Of a stretch of 64,000 bases of DNA, positions 9,870 to 18,121 are shown one piece after another. The number at the start of each line of letters is the position of its first letter. Positions within the stretch are counted from its first letter, which is position 1. The notes under the pieces were generated by a model that ran no database searches, was not told where the DNA came from, and saw nothing but the letters and a program-made list of their open reading frames with translations. Made by a program: the position numbers and the translations under genes. The DNA comes from Lysinibacillus sphaericus (GTDB lineage Bacteria > Bacillota > Bacilli > Bacillales_A > Planococcaceae), in the NCBI RefSeq assembly GCF_002982115.1, contig NZ_CP019980.1:876001-940000 (forward strand), read 5' to 3'.

Positions 9870-10484
9870 TTAATGGAGGGGATTTGTAGTAGTGCCGTAC
9901 GAATCAAGCAATGCACGCATATCTTGTTGTGAGTATTGCGGCACTTGATAATAGCCATGCTTATTTTGGTAAATAGAAAGTTCGTATGCCATTTCGATAC
10001 AGTTGGGAATACTATCAGCAACAACACGACGCACAACTGGATTTGTTGTTTCTGTCGCTGCTGCCGTTAAACATTTAGCAGACCCTTTATGTGCACCAAG
10101 CAAGAAGCCAGAAATGATTTCATCATTAATCTCACTCACATTTTGCATTGGCTTTTTCGGCTGTGAAGGCGTAATGCCATATTGGAAGTTGTTTCCTGTT
10201 TGCATTTCATAACGACCTGTTGGCACAGATGGATCATGTCCTGTTTTAAATGACTCCACAATCGTATTGTACATACCGAGTGTGAAATTATATTGATTGT
10301 CCAAAATGCTAAGTAATTCTGGATCTTTTACTTGCGGACGTAAAAGCATGGATTGATTCAGACATGCAATAATTTCGCCAATTGCTTCATGCATGTCCAT
10401 TACTTCATGTCCACCGTGGTTTAGGCTTTGTTGTTGGTTAGATGATGTTACATCATTTGATTCATTATAAAAAGATTGTGACAA
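9870..10484 (-). CDS. CotF-like spore coat protein
   Basis: This 204-residue protein resembles the spore coat CotF family, which has a helical ferritin-like fold. Typical stretches are MHEAIGEIIACLNQSM, PELLSILDNQYNFTLGMYN and the C-terminal TTNPVVRRVVADSIPNCIEMAYEL. A TTG start at 10484-10482 is chosen because AGGAGG lies 8 nt upstream on the minus strand; the 24 codons before it have no ribosome site. It implies that the host makes endospores. Neighbours are unrelated, and it ends at a shared bidirectional terminator. Which coat layer it joins cannot be told. Confidence 0.82.
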   Translation of the reverse strand: MSQSFYNESNDVTSSNQQQSLNHGGHEVMDMHEAIGEIIACLNQSMLLRPQVKDPELLSILDNQYNFTLGMYNTIVESFKTGHDPSVPTGRYEMQTGNNFQYGITPSQPKKPMQNVSEINDEIISGFLLGAHKGSAKCLTAAATETTNPVVRRVVADSIPNCIEMAYELSIYQNKHGYYQVPQYSQQDMRALLDSYGTTTNPLH

Positions 10485-10641
10485 AAAAAACGCCTCCTGA
10501 ATGTATAGTTTGTTGCAGTAATTAGTATGTCTTGTTCGCCATATTTCATACGACATAAAACTGTTTGCATATATTTAGCATAGCGATGTTTTTTTGCAAC
10601 ACATTAGAGGTATAAGAAAAGAAAGTAAGGAGGCTGTAAAA

Positions 10642-11223
10642 TTGAAAAAAGTATTTGGACCTGTCGCAATCATCATCATTATTTTAGGTGTATTCGCTTT
10701 ATTATTTATTCCAAAATATAATAGCCTTGTGACGGCGGAGGAAAATGTGGATTCGAAATGGGCTCAAGTCGAAAATCAGCTACAACGCCGCTACGATCTA
10801 ATTCCGAATTTAGTGGAATCGGTCAAAGGATACGCAAAACATGAGCAAGAAGTCATTGCCAGCATAACAGAGGCACGTGCACAGTTAGGTAATGCACAAA
10901 CACCAGAGCAACAAGCGATCGCCAATGATGCGTTAAATGGTGCGCTTGGTCGATTGCTTGTAGTGGTAGAAAATTATCCGAATTTAAAAGCAGATGCGAA
11001 TTTCCGCCAATTAATGGATGAGCTTGCAGGCACGGAAAATCGTTTAGCAGTAGCACGAGAAGATTACAATAATGAAGTGCAAGGCTTTAATAAAATAGTA
11101 AAACGCTTTCCAGGTAATGTAGTAGCAGGTATGTTTGGCTTCGAGCAAAAGGAATACTTTAAGGCAGCAGCTGGGGCTGAAAAAGCACCGGCAGTAGATT
11201 TTAGTGATTCAGGTAAACAATAA
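10642..11223 (+). CDS. LemA family membrane-anchored protein
   Basis: A 193-residue LemA protein: one N-terminal membrane segment (about residues 4-24), then a helical domain with the conserved NVDSKWAQVENQLQRRYDLIPNLVESVKGY split around residues 35-65. The molecular role of LemA proteins is not established. The TTG start at 10642 is supported by AAGGAGG 8 nt upstream; the earlier frame lacks a ribosome site. Its stop overlaps the start of the TPM gene (TAATG), a pairing seen in many bacteria, so the two products probably act together at the membrane. Confidence 0.9.
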   Translation: MKKVFGPVAIIIIILGVFALLFIPKYNSLVTAEENVDSKWAQVENQLQRRYDLIPNLVESVKGYAKHEQEVIASITEARAQLGNAQTPEQQAIANDALNGALGRLLVVVENYPNLKADANFRQLMDELAGTENRLAVAREDYNNEVQGFNKIVKRFPGNVVAGMFGFEQKEYFKAAAGAEKAPAVDFSDSGKQ

Positions 11224-11981
11224 TGAAGCGTTTGACCGTAATACTTGCTTGTTTCATGTTTTTTGTAACAGTCGACAATGCATATGCCCAGTTCCCAACA
11301 CCGATGAAAAATACGTACATTCATGATTTCGCTAATGTACTATCAACGTCTGTAAAGGAAGAACTCAATTCTTATTCAGAGCAGTTAGATAAAGGCACTG
11401 GTGCTGAAATTATGATTGTAACGGTGGATAGTATTCATGGGCAAGAAGCTAAAATGTATGCTACCCAATTGATTCGTGCTTGGGGCATTGGTGATGCGCA
11501 GAAAAACAACGGCGTTTTGCTACTGGCTACATTTGAGCAAGGGCAAGGAAAAAATGATGTGGTGATCGCGGTGGGCCAAGGGCTTGAGGGCGCGTTACCA
11601 GATGGGAAATTAGGACGGATATTGGATTCTGCTTTTTATCCTTCTGCAAGTAATGGTGAAATTGACCAAGCATTTCAAGCGACGTATACAGCATTGTATC
11701 AAACTGTAGCGCAAGAATATCATTGGCAAGGTCAAATGCCAACTCAACCAGTAGAGGATGAATCGATGCCCACTTGGATGTTTGTACTACTCGTAATCCT
11801 CGTACTCGTCGTCATTATCTTCTCCAATGGAGGAGGCGGACCACGTTCAAGAGGACGGGGAAGAGGAGGTTATCCAGGTGGTTTTGGTGGAGGTTTTGGC
11901 AGAGGCGGCTCCGGTAGCGGAGGATTTGGAGGCTTTGGCGGAGGCTCATCTGCTGGAGGTGGCGCTAGCCGAAAATGGTGA
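11223..11981 (+). CDS. TPM-domain protein with Gly-rich tail
   Basis: A 252-residue exported membrane protein. It has an N-terminal signal peptide (about 1-23), a TPM domain of the YgcG type at about 35-165 (YIHDFANVLS, GAEIMIVTVDSI, NNGVLLLATFE), a transmembrane helix near 183-202 and a Gly/Arg/Ser-rich tail of 45 residues. TPM domains occur in photosystem repair factors and in LemA-linked membrane proteins; some have phosphatase activity, which cannot be claimed here. The last codons and stop lie inside a copy of the dispersed repeat, so the native C-terminus may have been altered by its insertion. Confidence 0.88.
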   Translation: MKRLTVILACFMFFVTVDNAYAQFPTPMKNTYIHDFANVLSTSVKEELNSYSEQLDKGTGAEIMIVTVDSIHGQEAKMYATQLIRAWGIGDAQKNNGVLLLATFEQGQGKNDVVIAVGQGLEGALPDGKLGRILDSAFYPSASNGEIDQAFQATYTALYQTVAQEYHWQGQMPTQPVEDESMPTWMFVLLVILVLVVIIFSNGGGGPRSRGRGRGGYPGGFGGGFGRGGSGSGGFGGFGGGSSAGGGASRKW

Positions 11982-12005
11982 CAGGCACCTAAACAATTTT
12001 GTCAC
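11977..12005 (-). repeat. dispersed repeat, copy 2 (minus orientation), overlapping a stop codon
   Basis: GGTGACAGGCACC (11977-11989) followed by TAAACAATTTTG is the reverse complement of the family consensus. It supplies the final Trp codon and the TGA stop of the TPM gene. Confidence 0.75.
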
Positions 12006-12055
12006 TAGAACCGCAGTGGATTGACACGTTTTCGTAATAAAATAATTTACTAGCT

Positions 12056-12087
12056 AAAAGACTCTTCTTCATACGAAGAGTCTTTTT
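12056..12087 (+). terminator. rho-independent terminator after the LemA-TPM operon
   Basis: AAAAGACTCTTC (12056-12067) pairs perfectly with GAAGAGTCTTTT (12075-12086) around a 7-nt loop, with a T run. Confidence 0.9.
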
Positions 12088-12128
12088 ATTTTGGATAAAG
12101 AGGATAATTAAATAAGTTTTATCATTTA

Positions 12129-12156
12129 TTGACAAAAAAACTAGATTTGTTATAAT
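12129..12156 (+). promoter_or_regulatory. sigma-A promoter of the S9 peptidase gene
   Basis: Perfect TTGACA (12129-12134) and perfect TATAAT (12151-12156) with a 16-bp spacer, 53 bp before the start codon. Confidence 0.8.
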
Positions 12157-12208
12157 TTCTTTGTATCGACTAACGATATAACGCACACTGATATAAGGAG
12201 GAATCATT

Positions 12209-14485
12209 TTGAAAAAAAGATTTTTGTCAGCATCTTTAGCGGTCATTTTAACAGCTTCTGTTGTCTATCCTGTTTCCATTCAGGAAGTACGAGCTGCAAA
12301 TGAAACGAGCAATGTAATTGTTGCACAAGAGGAGCGCCTAACAGCAAAAGAATTTCTTGAATTAGCTGTGACTTCTTTAACTTTCCAACATGGGTCACAA
12401 GCAATGCGTCAAGAAATCATGGATAAGTGGGTTAAAGAGGGAGAATTACAAAATTTAGGTACTGCCATTAAACGTGATGAAGTTGCTCGAATTTTAGTAA
12501 GAGCTCTTGATAAAGAGGAAAAAGAAGCATCATTAGCAGACTATTTAGAAAAAGCGAATAAGCTAGGCTTATTTAAAGGTATTTCTGAAAATAGTGAAAC
12601 CATCTCAAAACAAGATGCTACTAAAATATTTACAACGTTTAAGTCTATAAAAAACGGAACGAATAACGAAGGGGTAAAAGAAATTTCTGTAGAGGATTTT
12701 ATGAAAAATCCAGGAAACTTCGGTTACCAATTGTCACCAGATGGTAATTACATTACATTTGCTTCAGCATGGGAATCTCGTTCAAATGTATTTGTGAAGA
12801 AAATGAATGACGATAGTGAACCTGTTCGTGTATCAAGTTCAAAAGATCGTGATATTTCAGGATTCTTCTGGAAAGACGATACATTGCTTTATGCAAAAGA
12901 TAAAGGCGGCGATGAGAACTTCCATATCTATTCGTCTTCATTTAATGGTAGTGAAGAAAAAGATTTAACACCTTACCCTGGTGTAACTGTAGGGGTATTA
13001 AGTAATTTACAAGGTGTTAAAGATGAAATATTAATTATGATGAACAAAGAAGATGCGAAAGTTTTCGATGTGTACAAGCTTAATGTCAAAACAGGCGAAA
13101 CAAAACATGTTGCAAAAAATCCTGGGAACGTATCGAATTGGGTAGCGGACCGTGATGGCAATATTCGTATTGCTGTCGTTTCTGATGGTGTAGAAGGTAC
13201 AATTTTATACCGAGAAACAGAAAAAGATGAATTCAAACCATTTATTGAAATGGCTGCAGGAGATGAAGTAAATCCGCTTGCCTTCTCTAAAGATAATAAA
13301 TATATTTACGCTACTTCTAATAAAGGTCGAGATAAAGTACAAGCTGTGAAATATGATCTTGAAGGTAAAGAAGAAGTAATTATGTCGAACGATGAAGTAG
13401 ACGTTGCAGGCGTATTATATAATAGCGAAAAAGATAAAATTTTATACGGTGCATATATGACTGATAAAGTACATTATCAATTCTTTGATGAAGATTTTGA
13501 GAAACTATTCCGCAAAATTCAAAACAAACTAGGTGTTGAAGAAAGCGAAATAGGCATCAATGACTACAATAAAGAAATGACTAAGTTTATCGTCAGCGTG
13601 TCAAGTGACACTGTATACGGCAAATATTATTATTATGACTCAACAACAGATGAAATAACAGAACTAGCAACATTAAGTCCTTGGTTAAAGTCAGAAGAAC
13701 TTGCTGAAATGCATCCAATTTCGTATAAGAGCCGAGATGGACTGACAATTAACGGTTATTTAACATTACCAAAAAACAAAGAAGCAAAAGACTTACCGCT
13801 TATCGTGAATCCACACGGCGGTCCATGGGCACGTGATATGTGGGGCTTTAACCCAGAAGTACAGCTTCTTGCAAACCGAGGATATGCTGTGCTACAAGTG
13901 AATTTCCGTTCTTCAACTGGATACGGAAAAGAATTTTTACAAGCTGGTAATAAGCAATGGGGTCTAAAAATTCAAGATGATATTACAGATGGCGTGCAAT
14001 GGGCAATCGATCAAGGCATCGCGGACCCTGACCGTATCGGTATTTATGGTGCATCATTCGGTGGCTATGCTACATTAGCTGGTATTACAAAGACACCTGA
14101 TTTATATGCTGCGGCAGTTGACTATGTTGGTGTATCAAATATCTTCACATTGCTTGATACAATCCCACCATATTGGGAAACAATGCGTAACATGTTCTAT
14201 GAGCGTGTAGGGCATCCAGAGACAGACAAAGAGCTATTAACAGAAGCTTCTCCTGTCTTCCATGTTGATAAAATTAAAACACCATTATTTGTTGCGCAAG
14301 GTGCAAACGATCCACGAGTTAATCAGGCAGAATCTGATCAAATCGTAGAAGCATTACGTGCGAGAGGTGTGGAAGTAGAGTACATGCTGAAAGAAAATGA
14401 AGGGCATGGCTTCCAAAACGAAGAAAACCGCATTGAATTCTATAATGCAATGGTTAAATTCTTCGACAGCCATTTAAAAAAATAA
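12209..14485 (+). CDS. secreted S9 family prolyl oligopeptidase-like peptidase
   Basis: A 758-residue exported serine peptidase or acyl-aminoacyl peptidase. Order of parts: signal peptide (about 1-30, ending near VRAANE); a 100-residue helical region (about 45-150) that may be a degenerate S-layer-homology-like segment; a beta-propeller with WD-like repeats (about 160-480); and a C-terminal alpha/beta hydrolase. The triad is Ser616 (GASFGGYA), Asp701 (GANDPRV) and His733 (EGHGFQN). TTG is the start, with AAGGAGG 7 nt upstream. It has its own strong promoter and terminator, so it is a single-gene unit. Substrate and surface attachment are unknown. Confidence 0.92.
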   Translation: MKKRFLSASLAVILTASVVYPVSIQEVRAANETSNVIVAQEERLTAKEFLELAVTSLTFQHGSQAMRQEIMDKWVKEGELQNLGTAIKRDEVARILVRALDKEEKEASLADYLEKANKLGLFKGISENSETISKQDATKIFTTFKSIKNGTNNEGVKEISVEDFMKNPGNFGYQLSPDGNYITFASAWESRSNVFVKKMNDDSEPVRVSSSKDRDISGFFWKDDTLLYAKDKGGDENFHIYSSSFNGSEEKDLTPYPGVTVGVLSNLQGVKDEILIMMNKEDAKVFDVYKLNVKTGETKHVAKNPGNVSNWVADRDGNIRIAVVSDGVEGTILYRETEKDEFKPFIEMAAGDEVNPLAFSKDNKYIYATSNKGRDKVQAVKYDLEGKEEVIMSNDEVDVAGVLYNSEKDKILYGAYMTDKVHYQFFDEDFEKLFRKIQNKLGVEESEIGINDYNKEMTKFIVSVSSDTVYGKYYYYDSTTDEITELATLSPWLKSEELAEMHPISYKSRDGLTINGYLTLPKNKEAKDLPLIVNPHGGPWARDMWGFNPEVQLLANRGYAVLQVNFRSSTGYGKEFLQAGNKQWGLKIQDDITDGVQWAIDQGIADPDRIGIYGASFGGYATLAGITKTPDLYAAAVDYVGVSNIFTLLDTIPPYWETMRNMFYERVGHPETDKELLTEASPVFHVDKIKTPLFVAQGANDPRVNQAESDQIVEALRARGVEVEYMLKENEGHGFQNEENRIEFYNAMVKFFDSHLKK

Positions 14486-14494
14486 CAAACGATG

Positions 14495-14529
14495 AGACTG
14501 TGCAAAAATTACCTTGCACAGTCTTTTTT
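14495..14529 (+). terminator. rho-independent terminator of the S9 peptidase gene
   Basis: AGACTGTGCAA (14495-14505) pairs perfectly with TTGCACAGTCT (14514-14524), followed by TTTTTT. Confidence 0.92.
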
Positions 14530-14605
14530 CATTTAAAATAAAGAAGATGACACGGTCACGGTCGTTGATTTACGCCAAGGTCACACGTAAATCGAAATTG
14601 TGTGC

Positions 14606-14628
14606 GAATTGTTTGCGTGCCTGGCACC
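14606..14628 (+). repeat. dispersed repeat, copy 3 (plus orientation)
   Basis: GAATTGTTT-GC-GTGCCTGGCACC, ending 24 bp before the glutaredoxin-like gene. Just upstream, GATTTACG and CGTAAATC form a perfect 8-bp inverted repeat with an 11-nt loop (14567-14593). Confidence 0.75.
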
Positions 14629-14651
14629 ATAAAGTAAAAGGGGTTGGTAAA

Positions 14652-14879
14652 ATGGACGTGAAATTTTTTAGTCGTTCCCAGTGCGAGCTTTGTGTGGAAG
14701 GATTACGCACATTAAAACTTGTTCAAGAAGAGTTAGGTTTTACCATTGATATGATTGATATTGAAACCGATGAAGCGATACATGAAAAATATATGCTGAT
14801 GATACCGGTAGTGGAAAAGGATGGAGAAGTTATACAGTATGGCAATTTAGATTATGTAACATTAATGGAACGTTTGTGA
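14652..14879 (+). CDS. glutaredoxin-like thioredoxin-fold protein
   Basis: A 75-residue protein of the short glutaredoxin/DUF836 type. It has a CELC redox pair at residues 11-14 in the usual N-terminal position (FFSRSQCELC), a helix, and a cis-proline-like MIPVVEKDGE near residue 55. It is probably a cytosolic thiol-disulfide protein; partner unknown. The ATG at 14652 is chosen because the family starts here; the frame is open further upstream but runs through the terminator and the dispersed repeat, which are not coding. The ribosome site (AAAAGGGG) is present at slightly long spacing. Confidence 0.85.
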   Translation: MDVKFFSRSQCELCVEGLRTLKLVQEELGFTIDMIDIETDEAIHEKYMLMIPVVEKDGEVIQYGNLDYVTLMERL

Positions 14880-14989
14880 CAAATCAAAGAGCCATTACGT
14901 GAGAAGAACATAGCTATTTTAGCCAACTAAATTATCATTCACTAAATGAAGTAATATCGAATGAGGTAAAAGGTTATAAATAAAGCGAA

Positions 14990-15033
14990 AAAATTCGTTA
15001 TTCTCTAGCCGAGAGAATAACGAATTTTATATT
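14990..15033 (+). terminator. strong hairpin terminator after the glutaredoxin-like gene
   Basis: A perfect 17-bp stem, AAAATTCGTTATTCTCT (14990-15006) with its complement at 15012-15028 around a 5-nt loop, followed by an AT-rich tail. The A/T ends allow it to work on either strand. Confidence 0.8.
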
Positions 15034-15056
15034 TTTAAACCTGTATATTCACGTTA

Positions 15057-15114
15057 TTCACAAATTGTTCAATGAAAGCGTTATGAATATGAACAGTTTG
15101 TGAAGACCTTCACA
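15057..15114 (+). promoter_or_regulatory. FNR/CRP-type operator with a flanking inverted repeat
   Basis: 15099-15114 reads TGTGAAG-AC-CTTCACA, a perfect TGTGA-N6-TCACA site of the kind bound by Fnr and other CRP-family regulators in Bacillales. Its left arm overlaps a larger inverted repeat, TTCACAAATTGTTCA (15057-15071) with its near-complement at 15090-15104 (14 of 15 bases). It lies 134 bp before a 40-codon gene. A TAGAAT at 15143-15148 could be the promoter -10, but the distance to the operator is not the classical one. Confidence 0.5.
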
Positions 15115-15247
15115 CAAAGCTTTATTTTTAAAAAAATAGGAGTAGAATAAGAATCAAGTAAAGGTTGTTATAAAACAGATTAGAAAAAGTATCACATTTT
15201 TACGTGGTTGTTATATTACAAAAATAAACTTAAAGGGAGATTTGACT

Positions 15248-15370
15248 ATGTGGGTTATTACAGTATTTGAACAAAAGGACGTTCGTATTTTTGAATACAC
15301 AAACAAAACGGAAGCTACAAAAGCTTTAGCAGGTTTCAAGAAAAACGCAGTATTATCTTTCACTAAATAA
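15248..15370 (+). CDS. small protein of 40 residues, function unknown
   Basis: A short gene with a good ribosome site (AAAGGGAG, 7 nt before ATG), encoding a 40-residue protein that begins MWVITVFEQKDVRIFEY and ends with a Lys/Phe-rich tail. The beta-strand-like start followed by a short helix rich in Ala and Lys looks like a real small fold rather than a chance frame. It has its own terminator 10 bp after the stop and a candidate FNR/CRP-type site upstream. I do not recognise a function. Confidence 0.75.
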   Translation: MWVITVFEQKDVRIFEYTNKTEATKALAGFKKNAVLSFTK

Positions 15371-15380
15371 GAACAAAGTC

Positions 15381-15417
15381 ATCTCGCAATCAGATTGAAT
15401 GATTGCGAGATTTTTTG
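15381..15417 (+). terminator. rho-independent terminator of the 40-codon gene
   Basis: ATCTCGCAATCA (15381-15392) pairs perfectly with TGATTGCGAGAT (15400-15411), followed by six T. Confidence 0.93.
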
Positions 15418-15512
15418 TGCCAACAAAACAGTACAGCATGTCATTTTTACTTTGCTAATAATGAGTGTCGCTATGTATAAAGGTTGTACTAGCAACTCAT
15501 ACCATTAATTAC

Positions 15513-15541
15513 TTGCTCTTTTTTATAAAGCATATTATAAT
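15513..15541 (+). promoter_or_regulatory. promoter of cggR-gapA
   Basis: TTGCTC (15513-15518) and a perfect TATAAT (15536-15541) are 17 bp apart, placing the transcript start at about 15548, directly before the CggR operator. Confidence 0.7.
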
Positions 15542-15550
15542 TAAATTGTA

Positions 15551-15593
15551 AGTGGGACATTATTTAATATAGTGGGATAAAAAACGACCCACT
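15551..15593 (+). promoter_or_regulatory. CggR operator
   Basis: AGTGGGACA (15551) and AGTGGGATA (15571) are direct repeats exactly 20 bp apart, and GACCCACT (15586-15593) is the inverted half. In B. subtilis the CggR operator has two CGGGAC repeats also spaced 20 bp, lying just downstream of the promoter. The layout here matches with GTGGGA in place of CGGGAC. Binding would block transcription until fructose-1,6-bisphosphate releases CggR. Confidence 0.75.
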
Positions 15594-15617
15594 GTAAGTG
15601 AAAGGGAGTAGATAGAT

Positions 15618-16646
15618 ATGTTAACTGTACCTGAGGCACAGCGAAGACTACTTCCGGAAATGAATCCGCTTCTACAATCGAGATATCGTATTCTACAATC
15701 GATACAGCTGATGCAACCAATTGGCAGACGAACGCTTGCAGAGTCCCTAAAAATGACAGAACGTGAAATCCGTAAAGAAACAGATATTTTACGTGAGCAA
15801 GGGTTATTAGATTCCCAAAAGTCGGGTATGGTATGTACGAGTGATGGCGAATTAGTGATTGAACAGTTAAGAGCATTAGTGTATGAATGGTCGGGCCTTA
15901 CTCAACTAGGCAAAGCGCTCGAACAACAATTAGGATTGCAACATGTGCTAGTCGTACCAGGTGATTACAACGATGACGAAACCGTTTTAACATTGCTCGG
16001 AAAAGAAGCGGCACAGCAATTTCTTTCGACTATTGCCAATGAGCAAGTAGTGGCTGTTACTGGAGGGAAATCAGTTGCCTCCTTAGCGCAGTTTTTACAA
16101 CCAGTCGATCATCAGCAAAACATTACATTTGTTGCTGCTCGTGGTGGTATCGGTCATGAAATGCACATGCAGGCCAATACACTGGTTGCTACGTTCGCTA
16201 TGCAAATGGATGCCCAGCACCGTACATTATTTTTACCAGAGCATTTAAGTGAACAGGCTTATCAAGCGATGTTAACAGAGCCTATGGTAACAGAAATAAT
16301 GGCTTACTATGACCGCGCTGACTGCGTTATTCATGGTATCGGCTCTGCTGAAGAAATGGCGATTCGTCGTAATACATCTGCCGAAGATTTACGTATTCTC
16401 GAAGAAAAAGGTGCTGTTAGTGAAGCATTCGGCTATTATTTTAATGCCGAAGGACAAATTGTGCATCGTATTCGCACGATTGGTATTCAACTTGAACAAG
16501 TTGAAAAATGTAAGCATATTATTGCGGTGGCAGCAGGCAAACAAAAAGTGAATGCCATGCTATCTTATTTTAAGGTAGCACCGAAGCAGACGATTTTTAT
16601 AACAGATGAAGCTGCAGCAAAGGCAATCGCTGAACGTTTACTGTAA
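15618..16646 (+). CDS. cggR: central glycolytic genes regulator CggR
   Basis: A 342-residue SorC-family repressor: an N-terminal winged helix (about residues 25-75, RRTLAESLKMTEREIRKE) and a C-terminal sugar-phosphate-binding domain (VVAVTGGKSVASLAQ, RGGIGHEMHMQAN, HGIGSAEEMA). In B. subtilis it represses its own operon with gapA and is released by fructose-1,6-bisphosphate. The ATG is preceded by AAAGGGAG. The upstream operator and the gapA gene 37 bp downstream support the assignment. Confidence 0.95.
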   Translation: MLTVPEAQRRLLPEMNPLLQSRYRILQSIQLMQPIGRRTLAESLKMTEREIRKETDILREQGLLDSQKSGMVCTSDGELVIEQLRALVYEWSGLTQLGKALEQQLGLQHVLVVPGDYNDDETVLTLLGKEAAQQFLSTIANEQVVAVTGGKSVASLAQFLQPVDHQQNITFVAARGGIGHEMHMQANTLVATFAMQMDAQHRTLFLPEHLSEQAYQAMLTEPMVTEIMAYYDRADCVIHGIGSAEEMAIRRNTSAEDLRILEEKGAVSEAFGYYFNAEGQIVHRIRTIGIQLEQVEKCKHIIAVAAGKQKVNAMLSYFKVAPKQTIFITDEAAAKAIAERLL

Positions 16647-16683
16647 AAATAAATCAATGAAAACATTATTGGAGGAATTGACA

Positions 16684-17700
16684 ATGGCATTAAAGTTAGC
16701 AATTAATGGATTTGGACGTATTGGTCGTTTAGTATTTCGTGAAGCAATGAAGCATGATGAATTTGAAGTAGTTGCAGTGAATGACTTAACAGATGCTGGT
16801 CAGCTTGCACACTTATTAAAATACGATTCTGTACATGGTATCTATGATGCTGATGTAAATGCAGATGAAGATTCTTTCGTAGTGAATGGAAAAAAGGTTA
16901 AAGTATACGCTGAAAAAGACCCAGCGCAGTTGCCATGGGGCGAGCTTGGTGTAGATGTTGTCCTTGAATGTACAGGTCGATTCCGATCAATGGAAGATGT
17001 AGGGAAGCATATAGAAGCAGGTGCTAAAAAAGCCATTTTATCTGCACCAGCTAAAGGAGATATGCCGACATTCGTAATGGGTGTGAATCATGAGGATTAC
17101 AATCCAGAAACAGACGATGTCATTTCAAATGCATCTTGTACAACAAACTGTCTTGCACCAGTAGCCAAAATTTTAGATGAAAAATTTGGCATTGAACGCG
17201 GTATGATGACAACAATCCATTCTTATACAAACGACCAACGTATCCTTGACTTCCCGCACTCTGATCCGCGTCGTGCGCGTGCAGGGGCAGTGTCAATGAT
17301 TCCAACAACGACAGGTGCAGCAGTAGCAGTTTCCAAAGTATTACCTCAATTAAAAGGTAAACTAGATGGATTTTCTATGCGTGTTCCAACACCGAATGTA
17401 TCATGTGTGGATTTAGTGGTAGAACTAAAAGCAGATGTTACAAAAGAGTCTATTAATGCCGCTTTAAAAGAAGCTTCAGAAAATGAGCTAAAAGGTATTT
17501 TAGGCTACAATGAACTACCATTAGTATCAATTGATTACAATGGTAATCATCATTCTTCAACTGTGGATGGCCTTTCTACAATGGTTTTAGAAAATAGTAT
17601 GGTGAAAGTTCTTGCTTGGTACGATAACGAAATTGGTTACTCTACTCGTTTAATGGATCTTGCATTATACATTGCTCAACAAGGGTTAAATCATAAATAA
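16684..17700 (+). CDS. gapA: glyceraldehyde-3-phosphate dehydrogenase (glycolytic)
   Basis: A 338-residue GAPDH converting glyceraldehyde-3-phosphate and NAD to 1,3-bisphosphoglycerate. The Rossmann motif NGFGRIGRLVFRE is at residues 8-20, Asp34 (VNDLTD) favours NAD over NADP, and the catalytic Cys152 is in NASCTTNC. The catalytic His follows in TTIHSYTNDQ. The ATG at 16684 has GGAGG upstream; the frame is open further back into cggR, but family starts agree on this Met. It is linked to cggR, and a terminator follows. Confidence 0.98.
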   Translation: MALKLAINGFGRIGRLVFREAMKHDEFEVVAVNDLTDAGQLAHLLKYDSVHGIYDADVNADEDSFVVNGKKVKVYAEKDPAQLPWGELGVDVVLECTGRFRSMEDVGKHIEAGAKKAILSAPAKGDMPTFVMGVNHEDYNPETDDVISNASCTTNCLAPVAKILDEKFGIERGMMTTIHSYTNDQRILDFPHSDPRRARAGAVSMIPTTTGAAVAVSKVLPQLKGKLDGFSMRVPTPNVSCVDLVVELKADVTKESINAALKEASENELKGILGYNELPLVSIDYNGNHHSSTVDGLSTMVLENSMVKVLAWYDNEIGYSTRLMDLALYIAQQGLNHK

Positions 17701-17807
17701 GTGTCATAATTCGCAATTTGAAGTAAAAAGTGTGACATAATACGGCTTTTTACGCAAAAATAGTATAGCCTTTATAATATCGAAAAGATATAATATACAA
17801 GGGTAAT

Positions 17808-17841
17808 AGGAGTAAGGGATGTACCCTTACTCCTTTTTTTA
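17808..17841 (+). terminator. rho-independent terminator after gapA
   Basis: AGGAGTAAGGG (17808-17818) pairs perfectly with CCCTTACTCCT (17824-17834) with a T run of eight. It separates cggR-gapA from the pgk operon, at least in part. Confidence 0.92.
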
Positions 17842-18121
17842 ATAAATATATTTAGAGCGCATGGCTTGTTATAACGTACACAGATATAGGAGATGTTAGA
17901 TGCAAGACATCAAACGGTACTTTTGCTACTATTAAAATTGGTAAAGGTATACTTTCACTTGCTTGGACATTTTGCCATTCGATAAGCAAAGGAATTTTAC
18001 AAGCATACTCGAAAAATCTTGTTACCAAAACTGTTATTCGCCAATTCAAAATGTGAACAGCCAAGATGGGTGAAGCACATTTTATTATGTCCGTACTACG
18101 AACTTTGAAGGGGGTTTCTTC
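17842..18121 (+). other. 280-bp gap between the gapA terminator and pgk
   Basis: No gene with a credible start is seen. One plus-strand frame stays open for about 65 codons (roughly 17856-18054) without a start codon, and the minus strand is open over the same stretch (17852-18064) from a TTG with no ribosome site. The pgk operon should have a promoter here; GGTATACTTT near 17948 is a possible -10, but no well-spaced -35 stands out. Confidence 0.4.

Noticed and set aside
15541..15876. 111-codon minus-strand frame over the CggR operator and the cggR start
   Set aside because: It covers promoter, operator and a conserved repressor N-terminus, so it is a shadow frame.
17852..18064. 70-codon minus-strand frame upstream of pgk
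   Set aside because: TTG start without ribosome site and no recognisable protein; kept only as an unexplained open stretch.
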